From positions 1 through 60,469 of the forward strand of contig JAEYSE010000049.1 of the NCBI GenBank assembly GCA_023435025.1: a stretch of 60,469 bases of DNA, written 5' to 3'. Shown here piece after piece: positions 16,058-24,679 of this stretch. Numbering within the stretch: the stretch's first letter is position 1; each line of letters opens with the position of its first letter. Made by a program: the position numbers and the translations under genes. The notes under the pieces are model-generated. The model was not told the origin of the DNA. It searched no databases and saw nothing but the letters and a program-made list of their open reading frames with translations. This DNA is from Bacillota bacterium. Its GTDB lineage: Bacteria > Bacillota > Clostridia > Christensenellales > CAG-138.

Positions 16058-17263
16058 TTATATGACGATGGGGGGAACGGTAAAATCCCGTTGCGACAGT
16101 TCCTGCTTTGCAAGTAGCCCGTATACGTCGTGTGCACGGATATCGGCCTCCAATACCGCCTGTGCCGACGCTGGCAGTGAGACGGTATCCGCCCGCCGCA
16201 TAATAAGCGGCAGCGTGCGCTTATTGGCGATAGCGGAAACCAGACTGCGCGCGGTCCGTCGAAAGCCCAGCACCCTTAGATAGAGCGCGTCTTCCTCAAA
16301 CACGCTTTTTGCAAGCCGGTTTGTAATGCCCAGCATGGCGCAAATGCAAATGCGCTTGCAGCGTGCGAGCGTATAGCGTTTGCTTTTAAGAAGCGTTAGG
16401 AGTTCGGCGGTGGATTTCGCCTCGCGTGAGGCGCGGTACAGTACGTTTTCAAAGCCCTCCTGCACGTCGGGGAGGGTTTTCATGTCCGCAGCGCTCATCA
16501 TGCGCAGCGCATAGAGTATGAGAGAATCCGCGTCCGGAAGCGTTACGCAGCGATTGTCGCCCAGTTTGAAGTATCCTCCCACATACATCGGCATGCCTTC
16601 GTACGCACTTGTGTTACAGTTGCAGAGCGCCTCGCGTATGGCTGTCGCGCTGGAGAACTCGCCGGAAAGCGCCGTATCGTTATAGCCCGCGCCCACGCGG
16701 TGTATGGCTATTGGCTCCGCCTGCGGCGCATACTGTTGCAAAAACCGGACGTATTCCATGCCCAATATGCTGTTGGGCGTGGAGAGCGCCTTTAAGAGCA
16801 CCTTGGGCGCGCCGCAGGTTTCCAAAGCGTCATAGCGCGCCCGCGGATAGGACTTACCCAAGGCAAGCTGTTCTTTTAGCGCTTCCCGGAACGCAGGAGG
16901 TTCGTTATGGAGCGCTTCCGCAGCTTTTACTAGCTCGTGTGTATCTGGCGTTTCGCTGCCAAAACACAGATAGTCCAGCACCCCGGTACCCGCAAGCACC
17001 CGTACGCCGCCCGCGGCGAAGCGTTCTGCGCTTGAAACCGCACAAACTGCGGGCAGTTCAAGCACCAGGTCCGCGCCCGCGAGGAGTGCCCATTGCGCAC
17101 GTGTATACTTATCCGCAATTGCAGGCTCCCCGCGCTGCACATAATCACCGCTCATGGCCACAATGATATAATCGCACTTTGTAGCCTCGCGCGTGCGCTG
17201 TATGTGGTAGACATGTCCGTTGTGTAAAGGGTTATATTCCGCTATTATGCCTGCTACACGCAT
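16058..17263 (-). CDS. tmcAL: tRNA(Met) cytidine acetate ligase (YlbM)
   Basis: 401 aa. Start ATG at 17263 is preferred over 17281 because AAGGAA precedes it by about 9 bp, and the protein then begins MRVAGIIAEYNPLHNGHVYH with the HxGH nucleotidyltransferase motif. SGDYVQRGEPAI and GADLVLELP are family signatures. TmcAL forms N4-acetylcytidine at the wobble position of elongator tRNA-Met using acetate and ATP. It lies divergently next to pta-ackA, which produce and handle acetate. A TGTTAATAT extended -10 lies upstream on the minus strand (about 17296-17304). Confidence 0.9.
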   Translation of the reverse strand: MRVAGIIAEYNPLHNGHVYHIQRTREATKCDYIIVAMSGDYVQRGEPAIADKYTRAQWALLAGADLVLELPAVCAVSSAERFAAGGVRVLAGTGVLDYLCFGSETPDTHELVKAAEALHNEPPAFREALKEQLALGKSYPRARYDALETCGAPKVLLKALSTPNSILGMEYVRFLQQYAPQAEPIAIHRVGAGYNDTALSGEFSSATAIREALCNCNTSAYEGMPMYVGGYFKLGDNRCVTLPDADSLILYALRMMSAADMKTLPDVQEGFENVLYRASREAKSTAELLTLLKSKRYTLARCKRICICAMLGITNRLAKSVFEEDALYLRVLGFRRTARSLVSAIANKRTLPLIMRRADTVSLPASAQAVLEADIRAHDVYGLLAKQELSQRDFTVPPIVI

Positions 17264-17360
17264 ACGGATAATTCCTTTCATTTATTTTATATATATTAAC
17301 ACATCCATTGTTTTCATATATCAAATCTAAGCTTTTGGTTGAAAAAATATTGGATTTTTG

Positions 17361-17389
17361 TTCCGAACAAGCGAATTGTATGATATAAT
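17361..17389 (+). promoter_or_regulatory. promoter of pta-ackA with extended -10
   Basis: Weak -35 TTCCGA (17361-17366), 17 bp, TATAAT (17384-17389) with TG one base upstream. Transcription would start near 17396. Confidence 0.7.
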
Positions 17390-17393
17390 TTGC

Positions 17394-17424
17394 AGGGCAT
17401 GATCGTAACGGAGTTGCCCTTTTT
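17394..17424 (+). other. stem-loop at the 5' end of the pta message
   Basis: AGGGCA (17394-17399) pairs with TGCCCT (17415-17420) and is followed by a T run (17420-17424). It lies at the predicted transcription start, so it is either a 5' stabilising hairpin, an attenuator, or a terminator belonging to other transcription. Confidence 0.5.
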
Positions 17425-17482
17425 CGCTGTTATTTGCAGCAGAACATCAAGCTAGGCTTATGGAAGGAGCAAAAGCTAAACT

Positions 17483-18481
17483 ATGTCACTCATGGAAGGG
17501 ATCAAGGCAAAGGCCAAGAGCGTCAAAAAGCACATCGTGCTGCCTGAAGGAACAGAAGAACGTACCATACAGGCATCCGCTATTATCGTACGGGAGGGAA
17601 TCGCGGAAGTCACGCTGCTTGGAAAGGAAACAAGTATCCGCGCCGCTGCGGACAAGCTTCAGGTATCGCTTGACAAAGTAAATATTCTGGACCCTGAAAC
17701 CTCGCCGGACCTTCCGGCCTATATAGAGAAATTCTATGAGCTTCGCAAAGCCAAAGGCGTAACACACGAACAGGCGGAGCGCACCATGCGGGATCCCATG
17801 TTCTTCGCGGCCATGATGGTAAAAGAGCAGAAAGCGGACGGCATGGTAGCAGGAGCCTTATGTACCACGGGGGATACGCTTCGTCCCGGACTTCAGATCG
17901 TCAAAATGGCAAAAGGCATTTCGGTTGTTTCCAGCTGCTTCATCATGGAAGTTCCAGATAAATCCTACGGTGATAACGGTATTTTAATATTTGCGGATTG
18001 CGCAGTCAACCCCAACCCCACGGCGGAACAGCTTGCGGCTATCGCCGTATCTTCTGCTGCCACCGGCAAGTCGCTCTGCTCCATGGAGCCCCGCGTTGCC
18101 ATGCTCTCATTCTCCACTAAGGGGAGCGCAAAACATGAACTGGTGGACAAGGTTGCAGAAGCCACGCGCCTGGTGCGCGAGCTGGCCCCGGAGCTGAATG
18201 TGGACGGCGAGCTTCAGGCGGATGCCGCACTGGTGGAAAAAGTTGGCCAATTAAAGTCGCCCGGAAGCCCCGTCGCAGGAAAAGCAAACGTGCTGGTATT
18301 CCCGGACCTGCAGGCGGGCAACATTGGCTACAAGCTGGTGCAGCGCCTTGCGGGAGCAGAGGCCATCGGCCCCGTCTGCCAGGGCTTTGCGCGCCCCATC
18401 AACGATCTATCCCGCGGTTGCAGCGTGGATGATATTGTAAGCGTCGTAGCTATCACGGCTGTTCAGGCGCAGGATCTATAA
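17483..18481 (+). CDS. pta: phosphate acetyltransferase
   Basis: 332 aa, the short single-domain Pta. It converts acetyl-CoA and phosphate to acetyl phosphate. Family motifs: IVLPEGTEERTIQAS at the N-terminus, GMVAGALCTTGDTLRPGLQ (about 114-132), NPNPTAEQLA (about 174), and the C-terminal NVLVFPDLQAGNIGYKLVQR. GGAAGGAG is at 17462-17469, a long 13 bp from this ATG; ATG 17492 in frame is an alternative. It forms a unit with ackA 10 bp downstream and is divergent from tmcAL. Confidence 0.95.
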   Translation: MSLMEGIKAKAKSVKKHIVLPEGTEERTIQASAIIVREGIAEVTLLGKETSIRAAADKLQVSLDKVNILDPETSPDLPAYIEKFYELRKAKGVTHEQAERTMRDPMFFAAMMVKEQKADGMVAGALCTTGDTLRPGLQIVKMAKGISVVSSCFIMEVPDKSYGDNGILIFADCAVNPNPTAEQLAAIAVSSAATGKSLCSMEPRVAMLSFSTKGSAKHELVDKVAEATRLVRELAPELNVDGELQADAALVEKVGQLKSPGSPVAGKANVLVFPDLQAGNIGYKLVQRLAGAEAIGPVCQGFARPINDLSRGCSVDDIVSVVAITAVQAQDL

Positions 18482-18491
18482 GGAGGATTAC

Positions 18492-19697
18492 ATGAATATT
18501 CTGGTTATCAACGCAGGCAGCAGTTCCCTGAAGTACCAACTGATCAATGTTGCCAATGAGAGCGTAGTCGCAAAGGGCATCTGCGAGCGGATCGGTATGC
18601 CGGAGTCCAAGCTCACCTATAAGCCAACAGGCGGCGAGCCCCAGGTGATCAAGAAGGATATGCATGATCATACCGAGGCCATGCAGATGGTGATGGATGC
18701 GCTCACCGATCAAAAGACTGGCGTGCTCAAAAGCACCAAAGAGATTGTGGCGGTTGGCCACCGGCTGGTACATGGCGGTGAAAAATTCACCAAGCCCGCG
18801 TTAATTACCGATGAAATGCTTAGTGTTCTTGAAGAGCTGACCGAGCTTGCACCCCTTCACAACCCGGCGAACCTAATGGGTATCCGCGCCTGCAAGGCGC
18901 TCATGAATGATACCCCGATGGTCGGCGTGTTCGATACAGCTTTCCACCAGACCATGCCGGAAAAAGCATTCCTCTACGGCCTGCCCTATGAAGCCTACCA
19001 GGATATGAAGATCCGCCGCTACGGCTTCCACGGTACCTCCCACAAATACGTTGCGCAGAAAGCCATTGAAATGCTGGGCAAGCCCGCTGAAGAAACCAAA
19101 ATTATCACCTGCCACCTTGGCAACGGTTCCAGCATCGCGGCCGTAAAGGGCGGCAAGAGCGTGGATACCTCCATGGGCTTTACGCCGCTCGAAGGTGTTC
19201 CCATGGGCACCCGCTGCGGCGATATCGACCCCGCCATCGTGCTCTATCTGATGGAGCAAAAGGGTTGGGACGCCGCGAAGGTCAATTCTTATCTGAACAA
19301 AGAAAGCGGAATGCAGGGTCTTTCGGGCGTTTCTTCGGATTTCCGCGATCTGTGGGATGCGGAAGAAGCCGGCCATGCGCGCGCAAAGGCGGCGCTTGAG
19401 GTATTCTGCTACAAGGTCAAAAAGTACATCGGCGCGTATGCCGCGGCGATGAACGGCGTTGACGCCATCGTATTCACGGCGGGCGTCGGCGAAAACGACC
19501 GCCCGGTGCGCGAGTGGGTGCTCTCGGATATGGAATATCTGGGTGTGGAACTCGATAAGGAAATCAACAATACCATCCCGCGTGGCCAGGGTGGCGAACT
19601 CTCCAAACCCACCAGCCGCGTCAAAGTGTACCTGATCCCCACTGACGAAGAGATGGCGATTGCGCGCGAAACTGCTTTGATTGCAAATATCCGTTAA
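18492..19697 (+). CDS. ackA: acetate kinase
   Basis: 401 aa. It transfers phosphate from acetyl phosphate to ADP, yielding acetate and ATP, the main substrate-level phosphorylation step of acetogenic fermentation. ASKHA-fold motifs: NILVINAGSSSLKYQL at the N-terminus, GHRLVHGGEKF (about 85), GVFDTAFHQTMP (about 140), RRYGFHGTSHKYV (about 175), HLGNGSSIAAVKGGKSVDTS (about 205) and VFTAGVGEND (about 325). A perfect AAGGAGG ribosome site precedes the ATG. No terminator is obvious; the SCIFF promoter begins 44 bp after the stop. Confidence 0.97.
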   Translation: MNILVINAGSSSLKYQLINVANESVVAKGICERIGMPESKLTYKPTGGEPQVIKKDMHDHTEAMQMVMDALTDQKTGVLKSTKEIVAVGHRLVHGGEKFTKPALITDEMLSVLEELTELAPLHNPANLMGIRACKALMNDTPMVGVFDTAFHQTMPEKAFLYGLPYEAYQDMKIRRYGFHGTSHKYVAQKAIEMLGKPAEETKIITCHLGNGSSIAAVKGGKSVDTSMGFTPLEGVPMGTRCGDIDPAIVLYLMEQKGWDAAKVNSYLNKESGMQGLSGVSSDFRDLWDAEEAGHARAKAALEVFCYKVKKYIGAYAAAMNGVDAIVFTAGVGENDRPVREWVLSDMEYLGVELDKEINNTIPRGQGGELSKPTSRVKVYLIPTDEEMAIARETALIANIR

Positions 19698-19740
19698 CTC
19701 GTTTAATCCGCTTTAGAGGAATAAATTCAATGCGGATGAG

Positions 19741-19769
19741 TATTACGCTCTGCACAATTGTGTTATAAT
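19741..19769 (+). promoter_or_regulatory. promoter of the SCIFF peptide gene
   Basis: TATAAT (19764-19769) with TG one base upstream (extended -10); the -35 (TATTAC, 19741-19746, 17-bp spacing) is weak. Confidence 0.65.
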
Positions 19770-19795
19770 GATACAAACAAAATCGGAGGGACCTT

Positions 19796-19939
19796 ATGAA
19801 GCATATTAAGACCATCCAGCAGCCCTGCATCAAAGCAGGTGCGCATACCGGCTGCGGCGAGTGCCAGGCCAGTTGCCAATCCGCCTGCAAAACCAGCTGC
19901 ACCGTCGCCAACCAGTCCTGTCAGAAGGAAAAGAAATAA
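19796..19939 (+). CDS. scfA: SCIFF ranthipeptide precursor
   Basis: 47 aa, starting MKHIKTIQQP behind TCGGAGGG. The core TGCGECQASC then QSACKTSCTVANQSC is nearly identical to the six-cysteines-in-forty-five-residues (SCIFF) peptide found across Clostridia, which its radical-SAM partner matures by forming Cys-to-Thr thioether links; here Cys31 and Thr36 have the spacing of the linked pair. The six family cysteines are 20, 23, 27, 31, 35 and 42; there is a seventh at position 11. The biological role of SCIFF is debated (signalling has been proposed). The maturase gene follows after a GC-rich hairpin. Confidence 0.95.
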   Translation: MKHIKTIQQPCIKAGAHTGCGECQASCQSACKTSCTVANQSCQKEKK

Positions 19940-19960
19940 GCAAATTTCGCAATTTAAAGA

Positions 19961-19988
19961 GGGCGGGCCTAAAGCCCGCCCTAATTCC
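19961..19988 (+). terminator. GC-rich hairpin between SCIFF peptide and maturase
   Basis: GGGCGGGC (19961-19968), loop CTAAA, GCCCGCCC (19974-19981), then TAATTCCG without a T run. It probably acts as a partial terminator or mRNA stabiliser so that peptide message exceeds maturase message. Confidence 0.7.
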
Positions 19989-20012
19989 GTTTCAGGAAGA
20001 GGAGTACCGTTT

Positions 20013-21356
20013 TTGATTCACACGTTTTCATTTACAGACCCGCGGGATAATGCGGAGCAGTATTTCATATTGGACGTTGAGAGCGGTGCGGTGCACATGG
20101 TAGACCGCGCAGCTTACTTGGTTGCGGCAGCGCTTGAGCAAGGCAATGATGTCGCTTTGGTTGATGTTCCCGCAGAAGAAGTGAAAGAGATTTTAGCGGA
20201 GTTTTCAGAGCTTCGCAGTGCGGGCATGTTCGATTCATCTGAGCAGCAGCCGCCGCCCACACAGGAGACGACACAGGTCATCAAGGCCATGTGCCTGCAT
20301 ATTGCGCATGACTGCAACCTCAGGTGCAAGTACTGCTTTGCCTCCACCGGAGAATTCCACGGCGCGCGCATGCTGATGCCATTTTCCACCGCAAAGGCTG
20401 CGCTGGATTTTTTAATTGCGCGCTCCGGAAACAGAAAGCATCTGGAAGTCGATCTTTTTGGCGGTGAACCGCTGATGAATTTCGATGTTGTAAAAGAGAC
20501 CGTCGCCTACGGCAGGGAGCTTGAAAAAAAGCACGGCAAGGTGATTCGCTTTACCATGACCACCAACGGCCTGGCTCTTACCGAGGATAAAATAGAATAT
20601 CTTAACCGTGAGATGCATAATGTCGTGTTGAGTCTGGACGGCCGCCGTGAAATTCACGACGCTTTAAGGCCCACCGTAAACGGCAAGGGTTCCTATGACG
20701 CAATACTCCCCAGGCTCAAAGCGCTCGTTGCGGCACGCGGGGAAAAAGAACATTACGTACGCGGCACGTTTACCAACCTGAACCTGGATTTTTTAGAGGA
20801 CGTGAAGGCGCTCTACGAAGAAGGCTTCCGGCAGATTTCCATAGAGCCCGTCGTGCTTGCAGAGGAAAGCCCTTATGCGATCACAAAAGAGCATTTGCCC
20901 CGTATCATGGAAGAGTACGATAAACTCGCCAAATATCTGATGGACAGCTGCAGGGAGGGGAACTGGTTTAACTTCTTCCACTTCATGCTGGATATGGACA
21001 ACGGCCCGTGCCTGAAAAAACGCATTACCGGTTGCGGCGCGGGTACGGAATACGTTGCTGTGACGCCGGACGGGGACATTTATCCCTGCCACCAGTTTGT
21101 GGGCGAAGAAGCGTTTAAAATGGGAAACGTTTCGGACTGCTCCTTTGACGAAAGCTTACAAAAGCCGTTTCAGGCCTGCAACGTACGTACGAAACCCGCA
21201 TGCATGCAGTGCTGGGCAAAATATTTCTGCAGCGGTGGCTGCGCGGCTAACGCATGGAAATATCAGGGCAATATTTCCGTTCCGGATGAGATCGCCTGCG
21301 CGCTTGAGCGTAAGCGCACCGAATGCGCCATAGGCATCAACTCTTTGGAGCGGTAA
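20013..21356 (+). CDS. scfB: SCIFF peptide maturase, radical SAM with SPASM-type domain
   Basis: 447 aa. Start TTG at 20013, with GGAAGAGGAG about 8 bp upstream. The N-terminal 95 residues form the peptide-recognition region (IHTFSFTDPRDNAEQYFILD). The radical-SAM cluster is Cys 101, 105 and 108 (CNLRCKYCFASTGEF). Auxiliary-cluster cysteines lie in the C-terminal third (CGAGTEYVAVTPDGDIYPCH; CNVRTKPACMQCWAKYFCSGGC). The enzyme forms thioether crosslinks in the SCIFF peptide encoded immediately upstream. The adjacent L,D-transpeptidase gene (15 bp) is probably co-transcribed but need not be functionally linked. Confidence 0.95.
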   Translation: MIHTFSFTDPRDNAEQYFILDVESGAVHMVDRAAYLVAAALEQGNDVALVDVPAEEVKEILAEFSELRSAGMFDSSEQQPPPTQETTQVIKAMCLHIAHDCNLRCKYCFASTGEFHGARMLMPFSTAKAALDFLIARSGNRKHLEVDLFGGEPLMNFDVVKETVAYGRELEKKHGKVIRFTMTTNGLALTEDKIEYLNREMHNVVLSLDGRREIHDALRPTVNGKGSYDAILPRLKALVAARGEKEHYVRGTFTNLNLDFLEDVKALYEEGFRQISIEPVVLAEESPYAITKEHLPRIMEEYDKLAKYLMDSCREGNWFNFFHFMLDMDNGPCLKKRITGCGAGTEYVAVTPDGDIYPCHQFVGEEAFKMGNVSDCSFDESLQKPFQACNVRTKPACMQCWAKYFCSGGCAANAWKYQGNISVPDEIACALERKRTECAIGINSLER

Positions 21357-21370
21357 TACGGGAGGTTCCT

Positions 21371-22258
21371 ATGAAGACGATCGGGCGGATACTGTCCACG
21401 CTGCTTGTTTGTTTGCTTCTATTCGTCTGTGTGAACGGGAAGGCGTATAGCGGCGGACCCGCCCATGGGGCGGCGTCGCAAGCGCGCAAGCTGTTTGTTC
21501 CAGTGACGCCCGCAGCGCCTTCGGTAAGCGCTCTCCCGACGCCTTCTGTTGCGCCAAAATCCACGCCAACGCCCAAACCGTCACTTTCCCTGACGGCGGA
21601 GGATATCAAACGCCTTGCGCCGACGACCCAAATGACGTTTGAAGAGCTGGTGGGGGATAACGGCGTGTACGAATCACCCAAGGCGTATCCTGCCCCCGGC
21701 ACATTCCGCATCGTAATAGACGTCTACCATCAGGTGGTACTGGTGTATGGGCGCGATAAAAAAGGCTCGTACACCGTGCCCGTGCGCTTTATGGTCTGCT
21801 CTACGGGCGCGCAAAAAACGCCTACACCCAGGGGAACGTTTTCCTCCGGCGGCCATAAGGTGCGGTTCGGCCTGTTTGTAAATGACGGCGTCTACGGCCA
21901 GTATTGGACTCAAATTACGAAAAGAATTTATTTCCATTCCCTGCTCTATACCAAGAAGGATGCGAAATATTATACGTCCTCCTACAGCAAGCTGGGGCAA
22001 CGCGCCTCGCACGGCTGCGTGCGCTTGTTGGTGCCGGACGCGCGCTGGATATATTACCACATTGCGCCGGGTACGGAGGTCGAAATCCGCAGGGGATCAA
22101 AAGAGGATATCGAAACCGCGTTTATCAAAGAAAATTTGGTTCGCCCGAAGCGCCCGAAAAACCGGCCCAGGCTGATCCCTGGAAAGATACCGGATACGGA
22201 CAACTGGAGCATCACAACCTATTTGGAACACTATACGCGCGTTGTTCCGGCAACCTGA
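21371..22258 (+). CDS. L,D-transpeptidase (YkuD domain)
   Basis: 295 aa. ATG at 21371 follows GGGAGG by 6 bp. The N-terminal hydrophobic segment (about 6-22) is a signal peptide or anchor, followed by a Pro/Thr/Ser-rich linker (about 40-75) typical of wall-spanning proteins. The YkuD domain (about 110-240) ends in SHGCVRLLVPDARW, with active-site His 214 and Cys 216. Such enzymes make 3-3 crosslinks or attach proteins in peptidoglycan. The C-terminal 50 residues are basic and have no recognised domain. A weak ACGC-TCG-GCGT hairpin with T residues follows the stop (about 22257-22271). Confidence 0.9.
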   Translation: MKTIGRILSTLLVCLLLFVCVNGKAYSGGPAHGAASQARKLFVPVTPAAPSVSALPTPSVAPKSTPTPKPSLSLTAEDIKRLAPTTQMTFEELVGDNGVYESPKAYPAPGTFRIVIDVYHQVVLVYGRDKKGSYTVPVRFMVCSTGAQKTPTPRGTFSSGGHKVRFGLFVNDGVYGQYWTQITKRIYFHSLLYTKKDAKYYTSSYSKLGQRASHGCVRLLVPDARWIYYHIAPGTEVEIRRGSKEDIETAFIKENLVRPKRPKNRPRLIPGKIPDTDNWSITTYLEHYTRVVPAT

Positions 22259-22280
22259 CGCTCGGCGTTTTTAGACGCTC

Positions 22281-22309
22281 TTGAAACAGCGCATACGTTG
22301 TGACATAAT
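22281..22309 (+). promoter_or_regulatory. sigma-A promoter of secD-secF
   Basis: TTGAAA (22281-22286), 17 bp, CATAAT (22304-22309). A second TATAAT at 22344-22349 has no good -35. Confidence 0.65.
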
Positions 22310-22407
22310 AGGTACGTTGCCGGCCCCATACGGAAAAATCGTTTATAATGGGCGGACAGGCAGTTCCAATGCATGCGTTTCCGCATGGGAAAAAGGAGGA
22401 ATGCGTA

Positions 22408-23703
22408 GTGAGTGTACGCAAGATTGTTTCTCTCATTATCATCGTTTTGCTTACTTTGGCAATCGGGTATATCGGGTTTTTCGGCATCGCATGGGACATC
22501 TACGAGGTGCGGCCGTTTGTTGAGCAGGTCCCTAAGGGGCTGGATCTTAATGGCGGTATGTCCCTTCTCTTTGAGGTAAAAGAAGGAGAAACAGCCACGG
22601 CTGCCGATATGGACGTTGTGGCGGATATTACGCGCGCGCGCCTGGAAGGGGCGGGCTATGCGGACTCTTCCGTAATGCATGTAGGGGAAAACGCCGTCCG
22701 GGCGGATATTTCCATCAACAATAAGAACGAACAGGAAAACGTATCCTATCTTTCGCAGTATATTTCCGAGCAGGCCAAGCTCGAATATAAGGACCCGGAG
22801 GGCAACATCATATTCGACAACTCCGGTGTCAAACGCGTGTTCGTCAAGGTCAACCAACAATCGACCTATACCTATACGCAGGGAGGCACCTATTCGGTGG
22901 GCTTCTCGCTCAAGCCCGAAGCGGTAGCTGCGCTCAAAGAAGCGGCCGAACGAAACGTTGGCAAGCAGTTCAGCGTGGAACTCAATGGCCAGGTGATTGC
23001 GCAGCCTGTGGATCCTTCTATCACTGGCAGCGAAGTATACTATGATAATAGGTCTTTGACAGCACAGGGTGCCACCCTTCTTGTGAATCAGATCAACAGC
23101 GGGGTGCTGCCCGTGAACATTACGCTTATAAAAGTTAGCGAAATTGGTGCGGCGCTTGGTTCCTCCGCCGGGCAAACCATTACGACTGTGTTTGGCGCGG
23201 TATTCGCGCTTGCGTTCGTGCTGTTCTTGTTGCGGTACCGCCTGGCCGGTTTGGTTGCGGACCTTTCGCTGCTGATATTTGTGCTTGTATACTTAATGAG
23301 CCTTGCCACGATCCCCGGCATTCGGCTCAACCTCCCGGGCGCTGTGGGCGTCCTGATCTCTCTTGTGTTCGCGGCAATCTCGGACAACCTGCTGTTTGCG
23401 CGTCTGAGGAAGGACATTCTGCTGGGGAAAACGGTGCGTACGGCGGCTAAATCCGCCCTTCCCGAAGCGACCAAGCCCATTCTTCACATGCATGTTGCCA
23501 CATTATTGCTGGCGCTTACGCTGCTCGTTGCGGGCAATAATCCCGTTCAGAACTTCGCAGGCGTATTTGCGGTGGGCGTGGTATATAGCTTCTTGCACAC
23601 GCTGGTCACGCGTGGCCTGTTCAGCTTGTTGATGGGCTTCCCTGTTGGGAACAAAAAGCTCTATGTATCCCGCCGGGCGGTTACCGGCAGGGTTGCCCAG
23701 TAA
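22408..23703 (+). CDS. secD: SecD-like protein translocase subunit, divergent
   Basis: 431 aa. Start GTG at 22408, with AAAAGGAGG 8 bp upstream. One membrane helix (about 5-28), the P1 signature VPKGLDLNGGMSLLFEV, a P1 head region, then five membrane helices in the C-terminal half. Together with SecF it uses proton (or sodium) flow to help secretion. The usual helix motif with an Asp-Ala-Asn-Val core before F-E-R-I is here IS-D326-NLLFARLRKD, so the conserved Asp six residues before the Phe is Ile324 and an Asp appears two positions later. The family call is firm from order and topology; activity as a proton-driven motor is uncertain. Confidence 0.85.
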   Translation: MSVRKIVSLIIIVLLTLAIGYIGFFGIAWDIYEVRPFVEQVPKGLDLNGGMSLLFEVKEGETATAADMDVVADITRARLEGAGYADSSVMHVGENAVRADISINNKNEQENVSYLSQYISEQAKLEYKDPEGNIIFDNSGVKRVFVKVNQQSTYTYTQGGTYSVGFSLKPEAVAALKEAAERNVGKQFSVELNGQVIAQPVDPSITGSEVYYDNRSLTAQGATLLVNQINSGVLPVNITLIKVSEIGAALGSSAGQTITTVFGAVFALAFVLFLLRYRLAGLVADLSLLIFVLVYLMSLATIPGIRLNLPGAVGVLISLVFAAISDNLLFARLRKDILLGKTVRTAAKSALPEATKPILHMHVATLLLALTLLVAGNNPVQNFAGVFAVGVVYSFLHTLVTRGLFSLLMGFPVGNKKLYVSRRAVTGRVAQ

Positions 23704-23716
23704 GGAGGGATATGGA

Positions 23717-24634
23717 ATGGATTTCGTGAAAAGTCTGAAACGTTGGCATATTGTCGCCGTGTCGGCAATCGCCGTAGCCGCCATTCTTCTGGCAGCATTT
23801 GGCGCGCTCAAGACGGGAGTCGATTATGCGGGAGGAACGCTTCTTACCATAAACGTGCAAAGCGAATTTGACGAACGTGCGATCGAAAGTGCATTTAGCC
23901 AGAAAGGCGCATCCAACGCGCGCGTGCAAACGTCGGGGGACAGGAGTACGCTTGCGGAAATCCGCCTTCAGTATTCCGGAGACATAGAAGCGCTGAAAAG
24001 CTCTGTTGAACTGAGCGTCGCGGCGATCTATCCGGGCGCGAAAATCATTTCTGTGGAGCCCATCGCGGCCACGCATGCGGATCAGCTGTTTATTGGCCTT
24101 TTTGTGCCGGCAATTTCGGCCTGTGCCATCGGGTTCTTGTACGCATGGATCAGGTACGGCCTGCGCGCAGCCATATCCGCTGGGCTTATGCCGTTGTATT
24201 CCCTTGCGCTCCTTCTTGGCGTCGCCGAAGCGACACCCATTACGGTCAATGCGCCGTTTATCAGCGCGGCGCTGCTGACCGCTGTCTGCTCGGTAGCGGG
24301 CGTTTGCCTGCTGTTTGAACGCCTGAAGGAAAGTTACCAGGATGATCCCCAGGCGGACAAGCACCGTAGGGCGCTAACGAACGCCGGTATCCATGGAAGC
24401 ATCCCCGGCCTGTTGACGCTGTTTGGAGCGCTTACCATCGTGCTGATCGCGCTCGCCATATTGGGCGGCGCTGCAATGCGCGAATTTGCTTTGACAGGCA
24501 TCATCGGCCTTGTTGTATGCACGGCCTCCACCATATTCCTTGCGGCACCATTGTGGGTCGCTTTAGAGGAAAATGCTGAGCGCAAGCCCGTCGCGCACAA
24601 GAAAAAGACCCCAAAAAACTTAAAGAAAAAATGA
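23717..24634 (+). CDS. secF: SecF-like protein translocase subunit, divergent
   Basis: 305 aa. The ATG at 23717 is preferred: GGAGGGA lies about 7 bp upstream and the protein starts MDFVKSLKRWHIVAV. The first helix (about 14-32) is followed by GVDYAGGTLLTINVQ, the SecF G-x-D-[FY]-x-GG signature, then five membrane helices. In typical SecF the fourth helix reads S-I-N-D-T before V-F-D-R; here it is S-V-A194-G195-V before LLFERLKES, so the intramembrane Asp is absent. The C-terminus is lysine-rich. It forms a two-gene unit with secD, 13 bp apart, closed by a terminator. Confidence 0.85.
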   Translation: MDFVKSLKRWHIVAVSAIAVAAILLAAFGALKTGVDYAGGTLLTINVQSEFDERAIESAFSQKGASNARVQTSGDRSTLAEIRLQYSGDIEALKSSVELSVAAIYPGAKIISVEPIAATHADQLFIGLFVPAISACAIGFLYAWIRYGLRAAISAGLMPLYSLALLLGVAEATPITVNAPFISAALLTAVCSVAGVCLLFERLKESYQDDPQADKHRRALTNAGIHGSIPGLLTLFGALTIVLIALAILGGAAMREFALTGIIGLVVCTASTIFLAAPLWVALEENAERKPVAHKKKTPKNLKKK

Positions 24635-24641
24635 TCACTGA

Positions 24642-24668
24642 GGCGGGCGAAAAGCCCGCCTTATTTCT
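24642..24668 (+). terminator. terminator after secF
   Basis: GGCGGGC (24642-24648), loop GAAAA, GCCCGCC (24654-24660), then TTATTTCT. Confidence 0.8.
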
Positions 24669-24679
24669 AAGAGGATTTC

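Noticed and set aside
22231..23175. Minus-strand open frame of 314 codons opposite secD
   Set aside because: Shadow of secD, no ribosome site, no domain.
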